The translations under genes and the position numbers were made by a program. Positions 23,325 through 34,818 of a stretch of DNA of 64,000 bases are shown in pieces (the stretch's first letter is position 1; the number at the start of each line of letters is the position of its first letter). This stretch comes from Pectinophora gossypiella (lineage: Eukaryota > Arthropoda > Insecta > Lepidoptera > Gelechiidae): the NCBI RefSeq assembly GCF_024362695.1, contig NC_065422.1, forward strand, positions 1,860,001 through 1,924,000, written 5' to 3'. The notes below the pieces were generated by a model. It made no database searches. It was not told the DNA's origin and saw nothing but the letters and a program-made list of their open reading frames with translations.

Positions 23325-23560
23325 TTCAGTAATTTGGCTGCCTAATACTGGTCCCCAGACGGTTATTCTGAAGCATTCCTATCTTCTAATTAGTCCCTAA
23401 CCTTATTATAACTTTTTTCACAAAGTTTCTCTTTAATCACAGTTTTAAAACTGTTCAAAGGTAATAAATAATAAATGGCAATGGAAATCTTATTGTAAAA
23501 ACGTATACAATTGCCCTTTAAAGGATTTAGTAATATTAAAAAAGTAAAAAAAAACGGTGA
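23325..23560 (-). repeat. Non-LTR retrotransposon 3' end, copy 2
   Basis: The minus strand reads RFYNKISIAIYYLLPLNSFK, cognate to NKIPIDIQNLPFNCFK of the 3.3-kb copy, followed by the same 3' UTR. It lies just upstream of the gustatory receptor. Confidence 0.6.
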
Positions 23561-23756
23561 TACCACTGAAGACTGAATAATTTTAAATATTGAACTGACA
23601 ATTGCGCCTAGCGCTTGAATGGACACGGAACCCTATAAATGCTTCAGTAGAAATTAAAACTAAAGTGTAATCAAATTGATGATTTTATTATTAACTCTAA
23701 AGTATTGATTACTACACTTGTAATCCTTCATAGCAGCGTAGTTGCACCTCGCCGCT

Positions 23757-26700
23757 ATGGCTTTAGGTTTGATTCCGTCTGTAGTCACTCTGTTCAGAGG
23801 AATTTGTTTGCTAAGGCTGATCTTTGGTTACTACAACAAGGATTTGATCAGATCCGAACGGGTGAAATGCCTTGCCCGCATTTACTGTATATTACAAACA
23901 GCTGCCTTTTTAATCATTTCTTTTGCATCTTTAAAAGGAGGCCTACTACTTTACTTCAGTATAGTTTCAGAACTCACATCGCACAAAGTCATATCGTTTT
24001 TTAGTAACTCGTGCCCCTTGGATTACTTCTGCAGAGTAATGTCGCGATGTAGAACGCGTAAATCTAAGAACATGTTACTGAAACTGCTGTTAATTTCGTA
24101 CGCGGCTGTCTTAATTTTCTTGCCAATTTATTTAATTCTGGTATTTTGTAGTTTTATTTTTCTAAGCCCGCACAAACTGCCAATAAAAGGCATGATTACA
24201 ATATTTTTATATGAAATGTCATTGGAGGTAGCGAGGTTGCCAAAATTTTTATCAATTTCTCTACTGTATTGCGATGTCAAATCATTTCTGATGGCCCTCA
24301 AAGGAACTAAATCCAGAAACAACATTTTAAAATTTGACTCATTGGACATGTACGAAAACATTTACAACAGCTTTCGCACTGTGGAGATATCTGTTAAAAT
24401 TCAGGTTAGTTAGAAAATAATTATAATCACTATTTTTGTAGTGGAGTGCTGATAATTATAATCACTATTTTTGTAGTGGAGTGCTGAGTACACCTTCAGC
24501 ATCTGTTTCATTGGCAGCGTGTTATGACTTATGATGGTGACGATGTTTGGGTTAATTGCAGATTCTGTTCGGCGTATTAGCTTTCATGCCATTACTACTG
24601 AATTCAATAAATGAAATACTGAATGATTGGAAAGACGATGTACGTATTTTTCTCAAACGTTTAAACTTACTTATTCCCAAGGCAATGAATGCGCTGTGGC
24701 GCCGTACTGTGGTGTTTTTCCATGTGGTTATTATGGCAGGACATAGTTAGCCCTCAGTGAAGGTTTGGGGGCGTTCAGATAACCACACCGCAACTAGTAA
24801 CGTGTCAGCTTTATCTTTTTAAAACAACGTTATTTCGCTATTATTGCTGAAATGACGAGAAAGTCAACATCAACAAAACTTTTGAACAAATGTATACCTA
24901 GGTTACAAATGGTTATGTCTGAAGTGCAAAACCCACAGTACAGTGTCAGTGTTATATCGAAGTGGAAGTATCTCCTACCCTTCTAACATGCGCAACGTAA
25001 TAAAATTAATCGATGGAGTCGATAAGTTTTTTCGAAATCGATAAGTTTGTCATTTTCCCTAACATGCGTGTCACGCTCGATTGATAAACGTTTATGACGT
25101 CGAGAAACCAATTTAGCCATTATGTAAAAAAAAAAAATATTTGGCATACAAATTTCGTGTTCAATCCTTTGTAAACACCACGTTAATTTTAGCTAAAAGA
25201 CTGGAATCCAAGTTAAATTTTTCCCATTAAAAGATAAAAACTGAAAGTATAGACATATTTATTACGTAGATGTGTCATAATTCCACAAAATGTGATAAAA
25301 AAGTTGGCATGTTAGCGTCTATCGACAATATATCATATTGTGGTAAAAATACCACAAAATCACAATATATCAATAGACATCGTCGATAGACGCTAACATG
25401 GCACCAAATTTTTATCACATTCTGTGGACTTATGACACATCAACGTAATATGTCCATACTTTCACTTTCAAACGACAGAACGACATGACTTTTTGGTTTG
25501 TCATGCTAACACGGATAGACAACACGACATATAACGTCAAAATTTATGAAATGACCGTGACAAAATTTTATCATGTTGCGCACTTAGCCCAACTGGTCGT
25601 GGTATGGTGGAGACGAAATTTATCTTAATCACCCTTTTCTCGTCGTCAACACTGTCTTTACATTATTGCAGTAAATTAATCTTGTTTTTTATACATTTTC
25701 AGGGCATTGGCTTTAGAACTACCATAAATTTAGTGTTAGTAAGCCATTTTGCCTCAAAATCCTTTGCTCCTATTGCGATGCTTGAGCTTGTGGCCGAAAT
25801 CGAAGAGGAAGTGCGAATGTTCACGCTTGATTTGTGTTTTTTTTCTCCTGGTAAGATGATTTTTATATATCGATAGCTTTGAATGTTTAAAATTAAACTA
25901 AACTGGTTTGGTGGTATGGGACGATTATCTTACATAACGTAGGATTGTTTGAACTCAATGAGTAGATACATAGGTCAGGTCCTTACTATGTCGTACGCCG
26001 ATGTTGAAGGTATTTTACGTCAGCGAATCACGTCAGTAGGGCGAGTAACACCCCTTTCACACGGCAGTCCAGTTTTTAACAGGATCCCGTTTTCTGCAGG
26101 ATCCCGTTTGATGGCGAATATGTTTATATGCTAGCGTTCACACGAGCATCCCGCATGCGGGATCCTGCAAAAAACCGATCCGGTCGAATTGTGCCGTTCG
26201 GTTTTGTCACTAGAAACTGGATCCGAAGTCCAGTAAAAAGCGGGATCCCGTTTAATCACACATATATTTTAATAGCGGTGTTCACACGGCAGTCTAGTTT
26301 TGCTGGACCAGCTTTTTACTGAATCCTGCAAAACTGAACTGCCGTGTGAACACAGCGTCCATTTTAGCAGGATACCGTAAAAAGCCGATCCTGCAAAACT
26401 GGACTGCCGTGTGAAAGGGCTGTTAGCCGTCGTTTTCTTGCTGTCTTGAATATAACTGTATCCCGGAAGGTTCATTCGCACCCACTCCTCACCAGCAATG
26501 TTGTAAGTCCCACATAAGAGGGTGCGAGCCTAATGCTATTAACCGGGAACAAATCCAAATGTGTACCTACGGTTAGGTACGGTTTGATGTCTTGAATATG
26601 GTGTCATAGTACTATAATAATAAATACGTAGGTGCTTTTTACATACTAGCGAACGACCTAGTACGGAGTACGCGTATTAAGTATCAAGGAATATAATTTC

Positions 26701-26908
26701 AGATAATCGTGTGCGCAGCGAAATGCGACGCCTGCGCGCATACATGCGCGCGCGACCGCTGCGCTACTCGTTGTGGCGCGTCGTACTGATCGACATGCGA
26801 CTCGTGGTCGGCTTCACTTCGTTCTGTGCTACTTACATTATAGCTCTGCTGCAACTCACCCATGCAATCAAGAACAATGTATTGCAAGGAATATTCACGA
26901 AGTTTTGA
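23757..26908 (+). CDS. Gustatory receptor (insect 7TM chemoreceptor)
   Basis: Four exons with compatible phases: 23757-24404, 24562-24639, 25703-25850 and 26703-26908 (TGA), about 359 residues. Exon 1 carries several hydrophobic helices (for example LLKLLLISYAAVLIFLPIYL). Exon 2 is a 26-codon exon, exon 3 a helix plus an amphipathic loop, and exon 4 the final helix. The end shows the receptor-family signature TYxxxxxQ(F/L) as TYIIALLQL near the C-terminus, preceded by FT..C.. motifs. Three introns near the 3' end are typical of lepidopteran Gr genes. Family role: ligand-gated cation channel subunit in taste neurons; ligand unknown. 359 residues is somewhat short, so an upstream exon may be missing, although MALG at 23757 is a plausible start. 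Introns 2 and 3 each hold a foldback MITE. Confidence 0.82.
24417..24486. repeat. 35-bp tandem duplication in a receptor intron
   Basis: Two adjacent identical 35-bp units (24417-24451, 24452-24486) beginning ataattataatcactatttt. They lie just after the exon 1 donor. Confidence 0.9.
24985..25590. mobile_element. Foldback MITE in receptor intron 2
   Basis: The outer ends 'catgcgcaacgtaataaaat' and 'attttatcatgttgcgcact' are inverted. Inner arms near 25226-25345 and 25360-25465 match strongly, for example 'catgttagcgtctatcgac' against 'gtcgatagacgctaacatg'. Centre near 25350. No coding capacity. Confidence 0.75.
26052..26419. mobile_element. MITE in receptor intron 3, with a nested inner foldback
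   Basis: Terminal inverted repeats ccctttcacacggcagtcca and tggactgccgtgtgaaaggg. Inside, 26279-26353 repeats the same terminal motif as a smaller palindrome (gttcacacggcagtc ... actgccgtgtgaac). 368 bp, no ORF. No target duplication could be fixed. Confidence 0.8.
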
Positions 26909-27701
26909 GAGACACGTGTCTAATACTAGTAATACCAACTGCAACACTTCCTTCTTATGTCTGTCTTTATCTTTTTGTTTTGATATTACTTCTTTCAATG
27001 CCCAGTTATCCATAAACAGTTCAGAAAGTGACATTCGGGTAACAGTCGCCTGCGCACCGTACCCGCGAGGGATTGTTTTTAATCCGTGAAGTCCGTAACT
27101 GTTTCTGTTGATTACTAGTAATTTCTGTGCCTTAATAATGTGTTGCGAATATTGTTTAAGTTCATTTTGTCTCAAAGTAAAATTAGATTAAATAACGTGT
27201 GATTAATTATTCAATTGTTTTAACTAACCACATCCAGTGCTACCTTAGACCAATGACTGATTCTGATGACGGCCCTCCTGCGCCTTTAAATTACTTCTTT
27301 ATTCTAAATCTAAATTATATTTTATATTATTTACTATCGTTATCAACAAAAAAAGAAAGCCACAGAGACTTATTGCTGAGGCGATTTCTTTTCGTCGTTA
27401 ATCTCTAGTTTTCGAAAAAGCCTGTTCGCTTTGGACACGTGTGGCTGGAATATTAAAAAAATGGAACGCTATTTTTTTTTTGCTCTTGAGGACCCGTAGT
27501 CCCACCAACATGATGGGTCCACGGGCAATTTTTTTTACCAGTTGTCTTACCGTTCTAAAAGTCGAGGAAAACGTGTTCCCTGTTTCACCCACCAATCACA
27601 AACATCAGTTGCTTGTGGCTCTACAGGCATTACTAAATATTCTTGAACCTCATCTCTTACTTTGGTCGTGTCGTATAAATTGAATTAAATGTTATTCGAA
27701 G

Positions 27702-28990
27702 TCAAATTCAAAAATATCTTTATTCAGTAGGTAACATAGTTACACTTTAAATCGTCAATTTTTATATTACGAAAGTCTCATCCGCCTAAAATCACTGCAG
27801 CTTTTCACAACCTGTATAGTCGGGGAAAAGAAGCTGCAAGAAAAACCTCGGCACAGGGCCCTAGGCGTTCTTTAAAAAAAATACAAAATATTGTTATACA
27901 ATTGAGTAATTTAGCTGCCGAATATCAGGGCCCTGTTTTATAAAGCTGACAATTCGACATATCTGTCAAAAAATGACAAAATTGTAGAATTGTCGCGCTT
28001 AGGCTGTTTTATAAAGGTAACAATTATGTCAAAAATCGACCGTGAAAACGTGACATATTTGTCATTTAAAAAAGCGTTTAATAAAACTCGACATATGTCA
28101 AAAAACCACAGTCAAATTATTACGTCACCACAATTGTGGGATTGTCGTGACAATTATGACAAATTTTGACATATTTGTAAATAATAATGTTTTATGAAGC
28201 TAAATGAGGGTAGAATAGAAAAAATATTAACAAAGTAAAAGAAAGAATCAATCACTAGTGCAACTTCGATTGTTTGTTTTGATCGCGTGTGATGGAAATG
28301 CACAAGAAACTAAGTATTTTGGGGATTATCTATGAAAATAGAAACATACTGTTTGGGAAGTTTAGTGCCCAATTGACTTTCACTGCTCGATGATAGTACC
28401 ATTTTTTGTGATGCGTGTTTTATAAACACTTTCTTACTCCTTTAAAATTCAAAATATAGTTTCGCGACAGAGGGTAACTCTCCTGTCAGAATTGTCGGAC
28501 AATTCTACAAATATGTCAATATGTCGTGACAATTTTCTGTTTAATAAAGCTGATTTGACAAGTTTTTCACGACAAATTGTCACCTGTCACCTGTCGCCCA
28601 AAAAGTTTTATTAAACAGAAATATGTCGAATTGTCGCGACAATTCGACATATTTGTAAATTTTCCACCGTGACAAATTTGTCGCCTGTCAGTTTTATTAA
28701 ACAGAAAAAATTTAGGATTGTCACTTTTTGACATATGTCGACTTGTCGAATTGTCAGCTTTATAAAACAGGGCCCAGTTCTCAGACAGCTCTAAATAATC
28801 ACTAACCTTATAATAACCTTTTTTGCAAAGATTCTGTTTAACTACTGTCTTAAAACAGTTAAAAGGCAAATTCTGAATGTCAATGGGAATCTTATTGTAA
28901 AAACGTATACATTGCCCCTTAAAAAGATTTAGTGATCTTATGTAATCGACTGACTTAACAATGTACCGATCGCTATTTTTTGCAAACAAT
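27702..28990 (-). repeat. Non-LTR retrotransposon 3' end, copy 3, split by a MITE
   Basis: Left part 27702-27927 and right part 28776-28990 together match the copy at 3045-3425. The right part encodes (minus strand) IRFYNKIPIDIQNLPFNCFK and CKKGYYKVSDYLE, a reverse-transcriptase C-terminus. The left part is the 3' UTR. The join point 'aatatc|agttctcag' corresponds to 'aatatcggttctcag' at 3260. Confidence 0.8.
27928..28775. mobile_element. MITE with many internal 'gacaattcgacat' repeats (848 bp)
   Basis: Terminal inverted repeats gggccctgttttataaagct and its exact complement agctttataaaacagggccc. The interior holds more than ten variants of 'tgtcgaattgtc' and 'gacatatttgtc' in both orientations. 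It interrupts the non-LTR 3' end, whose intact version at 3.25 kb shows the unoccupied site. Confidence 0.85.
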
Positions 28991-29033
28991 CCTGTATGAT
29001 TTTTTACATACCTATATTAAGTTTTCAAAGATA

Positions 29034-30296
29034 CGAGGCATACCTTTAAGTTTTGTCGTTTGAAAAAAAGCTTATAGTACCTTTTATTGCTTTTCAAAGT
29101 ATTCTTCACAAAGTTTAATACACTTTTCCATTCGCTCGAACCAGTTATTATAACATTAATTCCACTCCAAATTGGAGGTGTTCAAAATGGCTGACTTGAA
29201 AGCGTTGACCGCTTCTTCACTGCACTGGAACCTTTCCCCGCGAAGAGTTTTCTTAATTTTAGGAAATGTAAAGAAATCATTGGGGCTTAGGTCAGGACTG
29301 TATGGAGGATGGTCAAGAATTTCTACGTTTTCCTGCTTCAAATACTCAATCGTTTGACGAGCGGTGTGTGAGCTTGCGTTGTCATGGTGCAGGATGATGC
29401 GTGGCTTTGGGTTAGATTTTCGAAGTTCGGCGATGACTTGTGGTAAACAAATTGTGGTATACCAATCCTCATTAACCGTCCTACGATTTTTAAGTGCAAT
29501 TGTCGCAACATGACCGATTTTCGCCACGAAGGTAGCCACCATCTTCTTTAAAGTGCTTCGAGAGCGAACAACTTTAGTCGGCTTTGACTCGTCTTGGAAG
29601 ACCCAAACTGTGGATTGTTGTTTGGAATCAGGATCATCCAAGATTCGTCACCACTGATGATGTCGTACACGTGATTTGACTCCTCGGTTGAACCTCTGAA
29701 GAGTTTTCTTACACCATCTGACGCGAGCCGCCTTATGATCGTCAGAAAGCAAATACGGGATCCAACGGCAAACTAGTTTTCTCACACCAAGTGCCTCATG
29801 CAATATCTTTTGAATGGTTGTCCCTGAAATGCCAAATAACGCCTCTTATCTCTCGGTATGTCACATGACGATTTTCGTGGATTAATTGTCTCACAGCAAC
29901 GATATTATCTTCGGTGAAGGCGGATTTTGGACGTCCTTCACGAGATTTGTCACTGAGTGTGGTATGCCCATGCTCGAATTCTAAATACCAGCGTTCGATG
30001 GTCCGCAGACATGGCACTTCATCGTGGAATACAGATGTTAACTCTTCGAAACACCGAAGTCGCGTTAGGCCTCTTCAAAAGTTATAGAAAATTATTTCAC
30101 GGACATTTTCCTTTTTAAGATTCATTTTCGGACGTGACCTGACAGATTCAAACCAACGCGGTGATTCAACAATTGCATGAATTCTAATACTTTCAATTGT
30201 TTTGATATTCGAAATCCAACCAAAGAATTTTGAACAGTTCTAAATTCAAAATTGGCGCCAAATATGTAAACGACAGAACTTAAAAGGCATGTCTCG
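29034..30296 (-). mobile_element. mariner element (DD34D), decayed, with TA duplication
   Basis: The ends cgaggcatacctttaagttt and aacttaaaaggcatgtctcg are inverted; TA flanks at 29032-29033 and 30297-30298. 1263 bp, the normal size of mariner elements. It encodes the transposase described separately. Confidence 0.88.
29156..30020 (-). pseudogene. mariner transposase, DD34D, frameshifted
   Basis: The N-terminal part (30017-29796) carries RTIERWYLEFEHG and the GRPKS hook. The C-terminal ORF (29641-29156) holds the catalytic core: ILHHDNASSHTA (D2) and SPDLSPNDFFTFP (D3), with 34 residues between, the mariner signature. SGDESW with the first D lies just upstream in another frame. At least two frameshifts separate the parts, so it is inactive. 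Confidence 0.85.
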
Positions 30297-30333
30297 TACT
30301 AGTTAAGTAGTGAATTGATTTTAGCTCAAGTTA

Positions 30334-30709
30334 TTATTATTATTATTAGCCTATATGATCCCACTGCTGAGCAAAGGCCTCCCCCATATTCTTCCAAGTA
30401 TCCCGGTTCTGTGCGAGCTCCATCCAGTCTTTTCGATAACCGTCGAGATCATCGCGCCATCGTTTCCGGGGTCGTCCACGTCAAGGTCGGGGTTTGTCAA
30501 AGAGCAATGGAGCGCAGCATACTAGGTGTAAAACGAATTGATCGAGTTAAAAACACTGTGCTGCGCTCAAAAACCGGTATAGCTGATGTTGGCAGGAAGA
30601 CCGCCAGGCTAAAGTGGGACTGGGCTGGGCACGTATGCCGCATGCATCCGGAACGATGGGCAAAGATCATCACGCACTGGGTACCGCAGGACGGACACCG
30701 TAGACGTGG
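30334..30709. mobile_element. Twin-primed (internally inverted) RTE insertion
   Basis: The perfect 13-bp duplication TTAGCTCAAGTTA (30321-30333, 30710-30722) brackets two pieces of one RTE reverse transcriptase. On the minus strand 30480-30345 encodes GRPRKRWRDDLDGYRKDWME ... AFAQQWDHIG-stop and a (TAA)n tail. On the plus strand about 30497-30709 encodes the immediately preceding part, QRAMERSILGVKRIDRVKN ... AGHVCRMHPERW. The upstream piece is inverted relative to the tail-bearing piece, the classic twin-priming product. Confidence 0.92.
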
Positions 30710-30795
30710 TTAGCTCAAGTTACTTCATAAAAATACACTGACTCTCTTGGGTTGTTTGAATCTTGTGTATGCTAATATTCAAAGATTTATACAGG

Positions 30796-31017
30796 GTGTT
30801 AGTGACATCGTAACGAATACTCAGAGGGATGATTCAGACCATGATTCTGAGTTAATATCAAGTGGAATTTTCCGTCGCAAAATTCATGTTATTTTTTATT
30901 TTTTTTAAATTATTTTCAATTCTATGCTTTTGCGATGGAAAATTCTACTTGATATTAACTCAGAATATTCAGCTGAATCATCCCTCTCAGTATTCGTTAC
31001 GATGTCACTTACACCCC
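30796..31017. mobile_element. Foldback MITE, 'gacatcgtaacgaa' family, copy 2
   Basis: The left end gggtgttagtgacatcgtaa matches the right end ttacgatgtcacttacaccc, with further matching arms ('aatatcaagtggaattttcc' against 'ggaaaattctacttgatatt'). Same family as 804-995. Confidence 0.8.
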
Positions 31018-31047
31018 ATACAAGTACATACAGTAGCCATACAAGTA

Positions 31048-31277
31048 GGTATGGGTGTTAGTGACACTGTAACGAATACTGAAGGGGATGATTCAGACCA
31101 TGATTCTGAGTCGATATCAAGTGGAATTTCCTGTCGGAGAAGTCATGAAAATTTTCGAGCTTATTTAAATTATTTTCCGTTCCATACTTTTGCGACGAAA
31201 AATTCCACTTGATATCAACTCAGAATTATGGCCTGAATCATCCCTCAAAGTTTTCGTTACGATGTCACTAACACCCT
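31048..31277. mobile_element. Foldback MITE, 'gacatcgtaacgaa' family, copy 3
   Basis: Begins gggtgttagtgacactgtaa and ends ttacgatgtcactaacaccc, with the same arm structure. It sits 30 bp after copy 2 in the same array. Confidence 0.8.
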
Positions 31278-32060
31278 GTATGTATGTTTGTTTGTGGTTA
31301 CACTAACTCTACATTTTATAATAATGTATAAATAAAGTAAGTATGTATTACAGTAAAGTAAGTATGTATTGTATACAGGTATAGATCTAGTATTGAAAAA
31401 ATATGTCCCTGAACATAGTATTTGATCATAAAAATAAAACAAGTGATTATTTCAAACATGTACTTTATTCCGATATAGTATTAGAGGAGGAGTTTTCGTG
31501 CTCCGATGTCACATTAATTATGAATGGTTCCGTCGATGCGTCAGTAACATTGTCGAAGATTCCATCGCGCCTTAACACGTTGACGGACACTAAGTCACCC
31601 CACTTTGACACTAAATTTTTGTATGGAAATTTTGAGACTGCTGTAGCAGTTCTGTTGCACCTGTTCCAAATTATGAACTGCTGTAGCCGTCGCCTGCTAT
31701 AGCATTTCTGTCATTCTGCACATTGTGGTTGCAGTGTAATGAGGCAGAGCTGCTATGACAACCGGACTGCTTCTGCAGCTCTGTCACTGCAAATATTACT
31801 TAAGATTCTATATATCACTCAACTGCTGAGGCAGCAGTATGTTATACCAGTACTGTCACTGCAAATATTACCTATGGTTCCATATATCACTCAACTGCTG
31901 TGGCAGCAGATTGTTATAGCAGTACTGTCACTTAATATACCTAGTAAATAAGGGACTATAGAAGAAAACAGCTGCTTATTATCTTCAACAATTATTATCT
32001 ACAATTAGTAATACTTCAGAAGTATTAAAATAATTATAAATAAAACAATAAATAAATAAC

Positions 32061-32209
32061 CAGTTTTTAATCATTATTGAGATCAATTAAGTACGATACA
32101 TAAAGTAAAGAATCAGTTTTTAATCATTATTGAGATCAATTAGTACGATACTTAAAATAAAGAATCAGTTTTTAATCATTATTGAGATCAATTAAGTACG
32201 ATACAAAAC
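32061..32209. repeat. 52-53-bp tandem repeat, three units, inside the piggyBac B 3' region
   Basis: Units start at 32061, 32114 and 32166 with cagtttttaatcattattga and continue 'gatcaattaagtacgatac'. They lie between the transposase stop and the left terminal repeat. Confidence 0.9.
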
Positions 32210-32412
32210 TTACAACTACTAGACACACTGAAACAGTGAAACAAGTGAAACAGTCTAATCAACATTTGGCATGAATCTACTTTGTAATCACAGTAAAGTT
32301 TGTCTTTACTTAACAATCACCTACAACATGTACTTATTAATTAATGAATAATCAGTCTCAAATAACTAACAACCAGTCTAACGTCATTAAAAGTAACATT
32401 GCCCATGAGCAT

Positions 32413-34149
32413 CTAAAGTTTACGAATATGGTATGCCTCAAAGCAACCTGGACAAAGCGCCGGTTTGTCAAGGCAGCCTTTGCATCGGTAACTAGTTTCT
32501 TTCATAGTTTTATTAGCCCTACATTCCCGGCACTTCAAAAATACTTTAGCCCTTTTGTGGTTTGGTGGCACAGGTATCATCTCAGGCCAGTGATTTTGTA
32601 TCCCTGGTTCTGCAGGTGAATCGGTAATGGGCTCTTCATCCTTACGTGATTTCCTATTTGCATTCCTGTGACTTATTTTCATCAGCTTCAAGCAGTCGAA
32701 ACGCTCTTCTACTTGAATATAAGATCTGATAATGCTCTCTCTGAATTCAAGCATTTGCATTTTGTTATTACAATGTTTATTGTATATGTAGTATGCGTTC
32801 CACATCATCATGTCCAAAATGTGGAAAATTATCTTCTTGTACCATCTTATGGTTTTTTTGGGACTTGAATAATAAGCCATCATTTGGTCGGACTTATCGA
32901 TGCCTGACATATGAGCGTTATAATCCACCACTTCTACCGGCTTGAACATGGTCTTTCCATGTTTGTTTTTGCAGACAACCAGACGAGGATGATGCTTTGT
33001 AGTAATCATATTGACGGGTCTTTTATCTTTCCAGCGTGATACATAGACGTTTCCTCTCCGTTGCCAAACATGCTCTCCCTTTTTTAGATTTTGGGTGAAT
33101 AGTGGTTTTGGATTGTCTTTTCTATCTTTTCTCAATGTACCAACTGTGTGTGTATCATGATTCAGCAATTTCTCTGACAGCGTAGTGCTGTTGTAAAAAT
33201 TGTCCATGTATAAGACGTGACCTTTGAAAAGGTATTTGTCCATCAAAGTCATGACCAGTTTCTGAACTTTCGGTTCATTTCCTTCATCGTCTAGTACTGT
33301 ACCTTTTCCTTCATAAATTTTAAAGTTCAATATGTAACCATCTGCGGTAGTAACGATGTAAAATTTTATGCCATATTTGCTCTTCTTTTGTTTCATATAT
33401 TGGCGGAAGGAAAGCCTGCCTCTAAACAACAACATCGACTCGTCGAGGGATAACTCACATCCCGGATTGTATAAGTCTTGAAACCGTGTAATGACCTTTC
33501 TGACGAACAGATTGACTTTCTCCATCCCTTTACTATTTACTGTTAAAACATATAAACATCGCAGCAGTTGCTCAAATCGTCTTCCTGACATGGTATATGG
33601 AAATACCGGGTGAAAATATAACGGGTCAGTGAAAGTAAACAATTTTCTCAAATGGCACGAGTTTACCTGTCCTTGCAGCAAGCAAAGTCCAAGAAACTTT
33701 CTTATTTCATCTGGGTTCGTAGGATGAAAGTTTTGTCTTCGAGCCCCTCTTGTATGTGGCCTCTGGGTATTACAGAGTGCTTGACCATATGCGTTTGTAC
33801 ATGAAATAATCAGTTCTATCAGCTCTGTTGTCATGAACTGGTTCATAACGTCTATTGGAGTGGTATTATTGTCACAATGAAATGTAGGTCCTGTGGTAGA
33901 GTCATCGAAAGGTAATTCAAGTAAAGGTGCTGTAGTATCGGTCCATGGTTCATCGTCAACTTGAGGGTCCTGTGGTCTAACTTCTCTTCTTCTAACATTA
34001 TCATTTCGGTTTATCAGAGGGGAATTAGATGTTATTTGCAAATCCGAAGCTGGCTGAATGCCGTCAACGTCTTGAGTTTGAGTGGAAAGTGAGACGGGAA
34101 CGGACTGTGGATTAGGAGACTCCGATATATCTGAAGCTCTATATATCAT
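32413..34149 (-). CDS. piggyBac transposase, lineage B, intact catalytic ORF (578 aa)
   Basis: Uninterrupted ORF. An N-terminal polar region is followed by the DDE_Tnp_1_7 domain: DEIRKFLGLCLLQG, LSLDESMLLFRGR (first D), VLYMDNFYNSTTLSEKLL (second D) and MSGIDKSDQMMAYYSSPKKT (third D plus the following D). The C-terminus has the cysteine-rich domain CRECRANKTMKETSYRCKGC ... CPGCFEAYH. All catalytic and zinc ligands are present. Family role: cut-and-paste transposition at TTAA. The ATG at 34149 may not be the native start: two further ORFs upstream (34139-34732, 34819-35304) look like the same protein's N-terminus, broken by single-base frameshifts. Alternatively they were separate exons. Confidence 0.88.
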   Translation of the reverse strand: MIYRASDISESPNPQSVPVSLSTQTQDVDGIQPASDLQITSNSPLINRNDNVRRREVRPQDPQVDDEPWTDTTAPLLELPFDDSTTGPTFHCDNNTTPIDVMNQFMTTELIELIISCTNAYGQALCNTQRPHTRGARRQNFHPTNPDEIRKFLGLCLLQGQVNSCHLRKLFTFTDPLYFHPVFPYTMSGRRFEQLLRCLYVLTVNSKGMEKVNLFVRKVITRFQDLYNPGCELSLDESMLLFRGRLSFRQYMKQKKSKYGIKFYIVTTADGYILNFKIYEGKGTVLDDEGNEPKVQKLVMTLMDKYLFKGHVLYMDNFYNSTTLSEKLLNHDTHTVGTLRKDRKDNPKPLFTQNLKKGEHVWQRRGNVYVSRWKDKRPVNMITTKHHPRLVVCKNKHGKTMFKPVEVVDYNAHMSGIDKSDQMMAYYSSPKKTIRWYKKIIFHILDMMMWNAYYIYNKHCNNKMQMLEFRESIIRSYIQVEERFDCLKLMKISHRNANRKSRKDEEPITDSPAEPGIQNHWPEMIPVPPNHKRAKVFLKCRECRANKTMKETSYRCKGCLDKPALCPGCFEAYHIRKL

Positions 34150-34732
34150 TCTCTATCTGGTCGTGAATAGGCAGTTCTTGGTGATGATTGGGAGATGACA
34201 GTGAGGGCGAAGTCTGTCTGCTCTCCTGAAGATTTTGAATTGTTTGATGCCTGTCCAAATTGCTTACAGGCTCGCCTACTGAAGATACTTCAACTTCCAT
34301 CTGGTTTTGAATAGGCGATTCTTCGTGTTTTTCAGAAGACTGAGGGGTAGTTTCTGTGTCCATCTGATGATTCTCGGTTGAGGGTTCAGGTCTGAGCTGT
34401 TCTGGCGTACCTTTACTAACGCACGACGTATGATCGGAATATTTCTCTGGCTCTATTTCAATTTGAGGTTTACCTAGTGAAGACGTTTCAACTTCCATAG
34501 GCGGTTCTTGGTGCTTTTGAGGAGACTGCGGGATTGTTTCTATCTCCATATGATTTCGCTCAATGGAGGGTTCGGGTCCGAGCTGTTCTGGTTTACCTTT
34601 ATCTACGGAATCTTTTTCTTGCTCTATTTCAATTTGAGGCTTGTCTAGTAAAGACGTTTCAACCTCCATTTGGTTTAGAATAGGCGGATCTTGGTGCTTT
34701 TTAGGAAACTGCGGAGTAGTTTCTATCTCCAT
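34139..34732 (-). pseudogene. Repeat-containing N-terminal extension of the piggyBac B transposase
   Basis: 197 codons made of three imperfect units of about 60 residues. Each begins M(E/D)xETxPQxxxKHxE, continues QMEVE.S, PQIEIE.EK and ends KGxPEQLxPEPS. The open frame continues upstream of the first ATG to about 34825 with a further half unit (KIELEPEDSD...EQSKPGTS). It overlaps the start of the 578-aa ORF in a different frame. Function unknown; highly charged and probably disordered. Confidence 0.65.
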
Positions 34733-34818
34733 CTGATTTCGCTCGATTGAGGTTCCAGGTTTGGACTGTTCTAGCGTACCTTTACTACTGCACGATGCAC
34801 GATCGGAATCCTCTGGTT

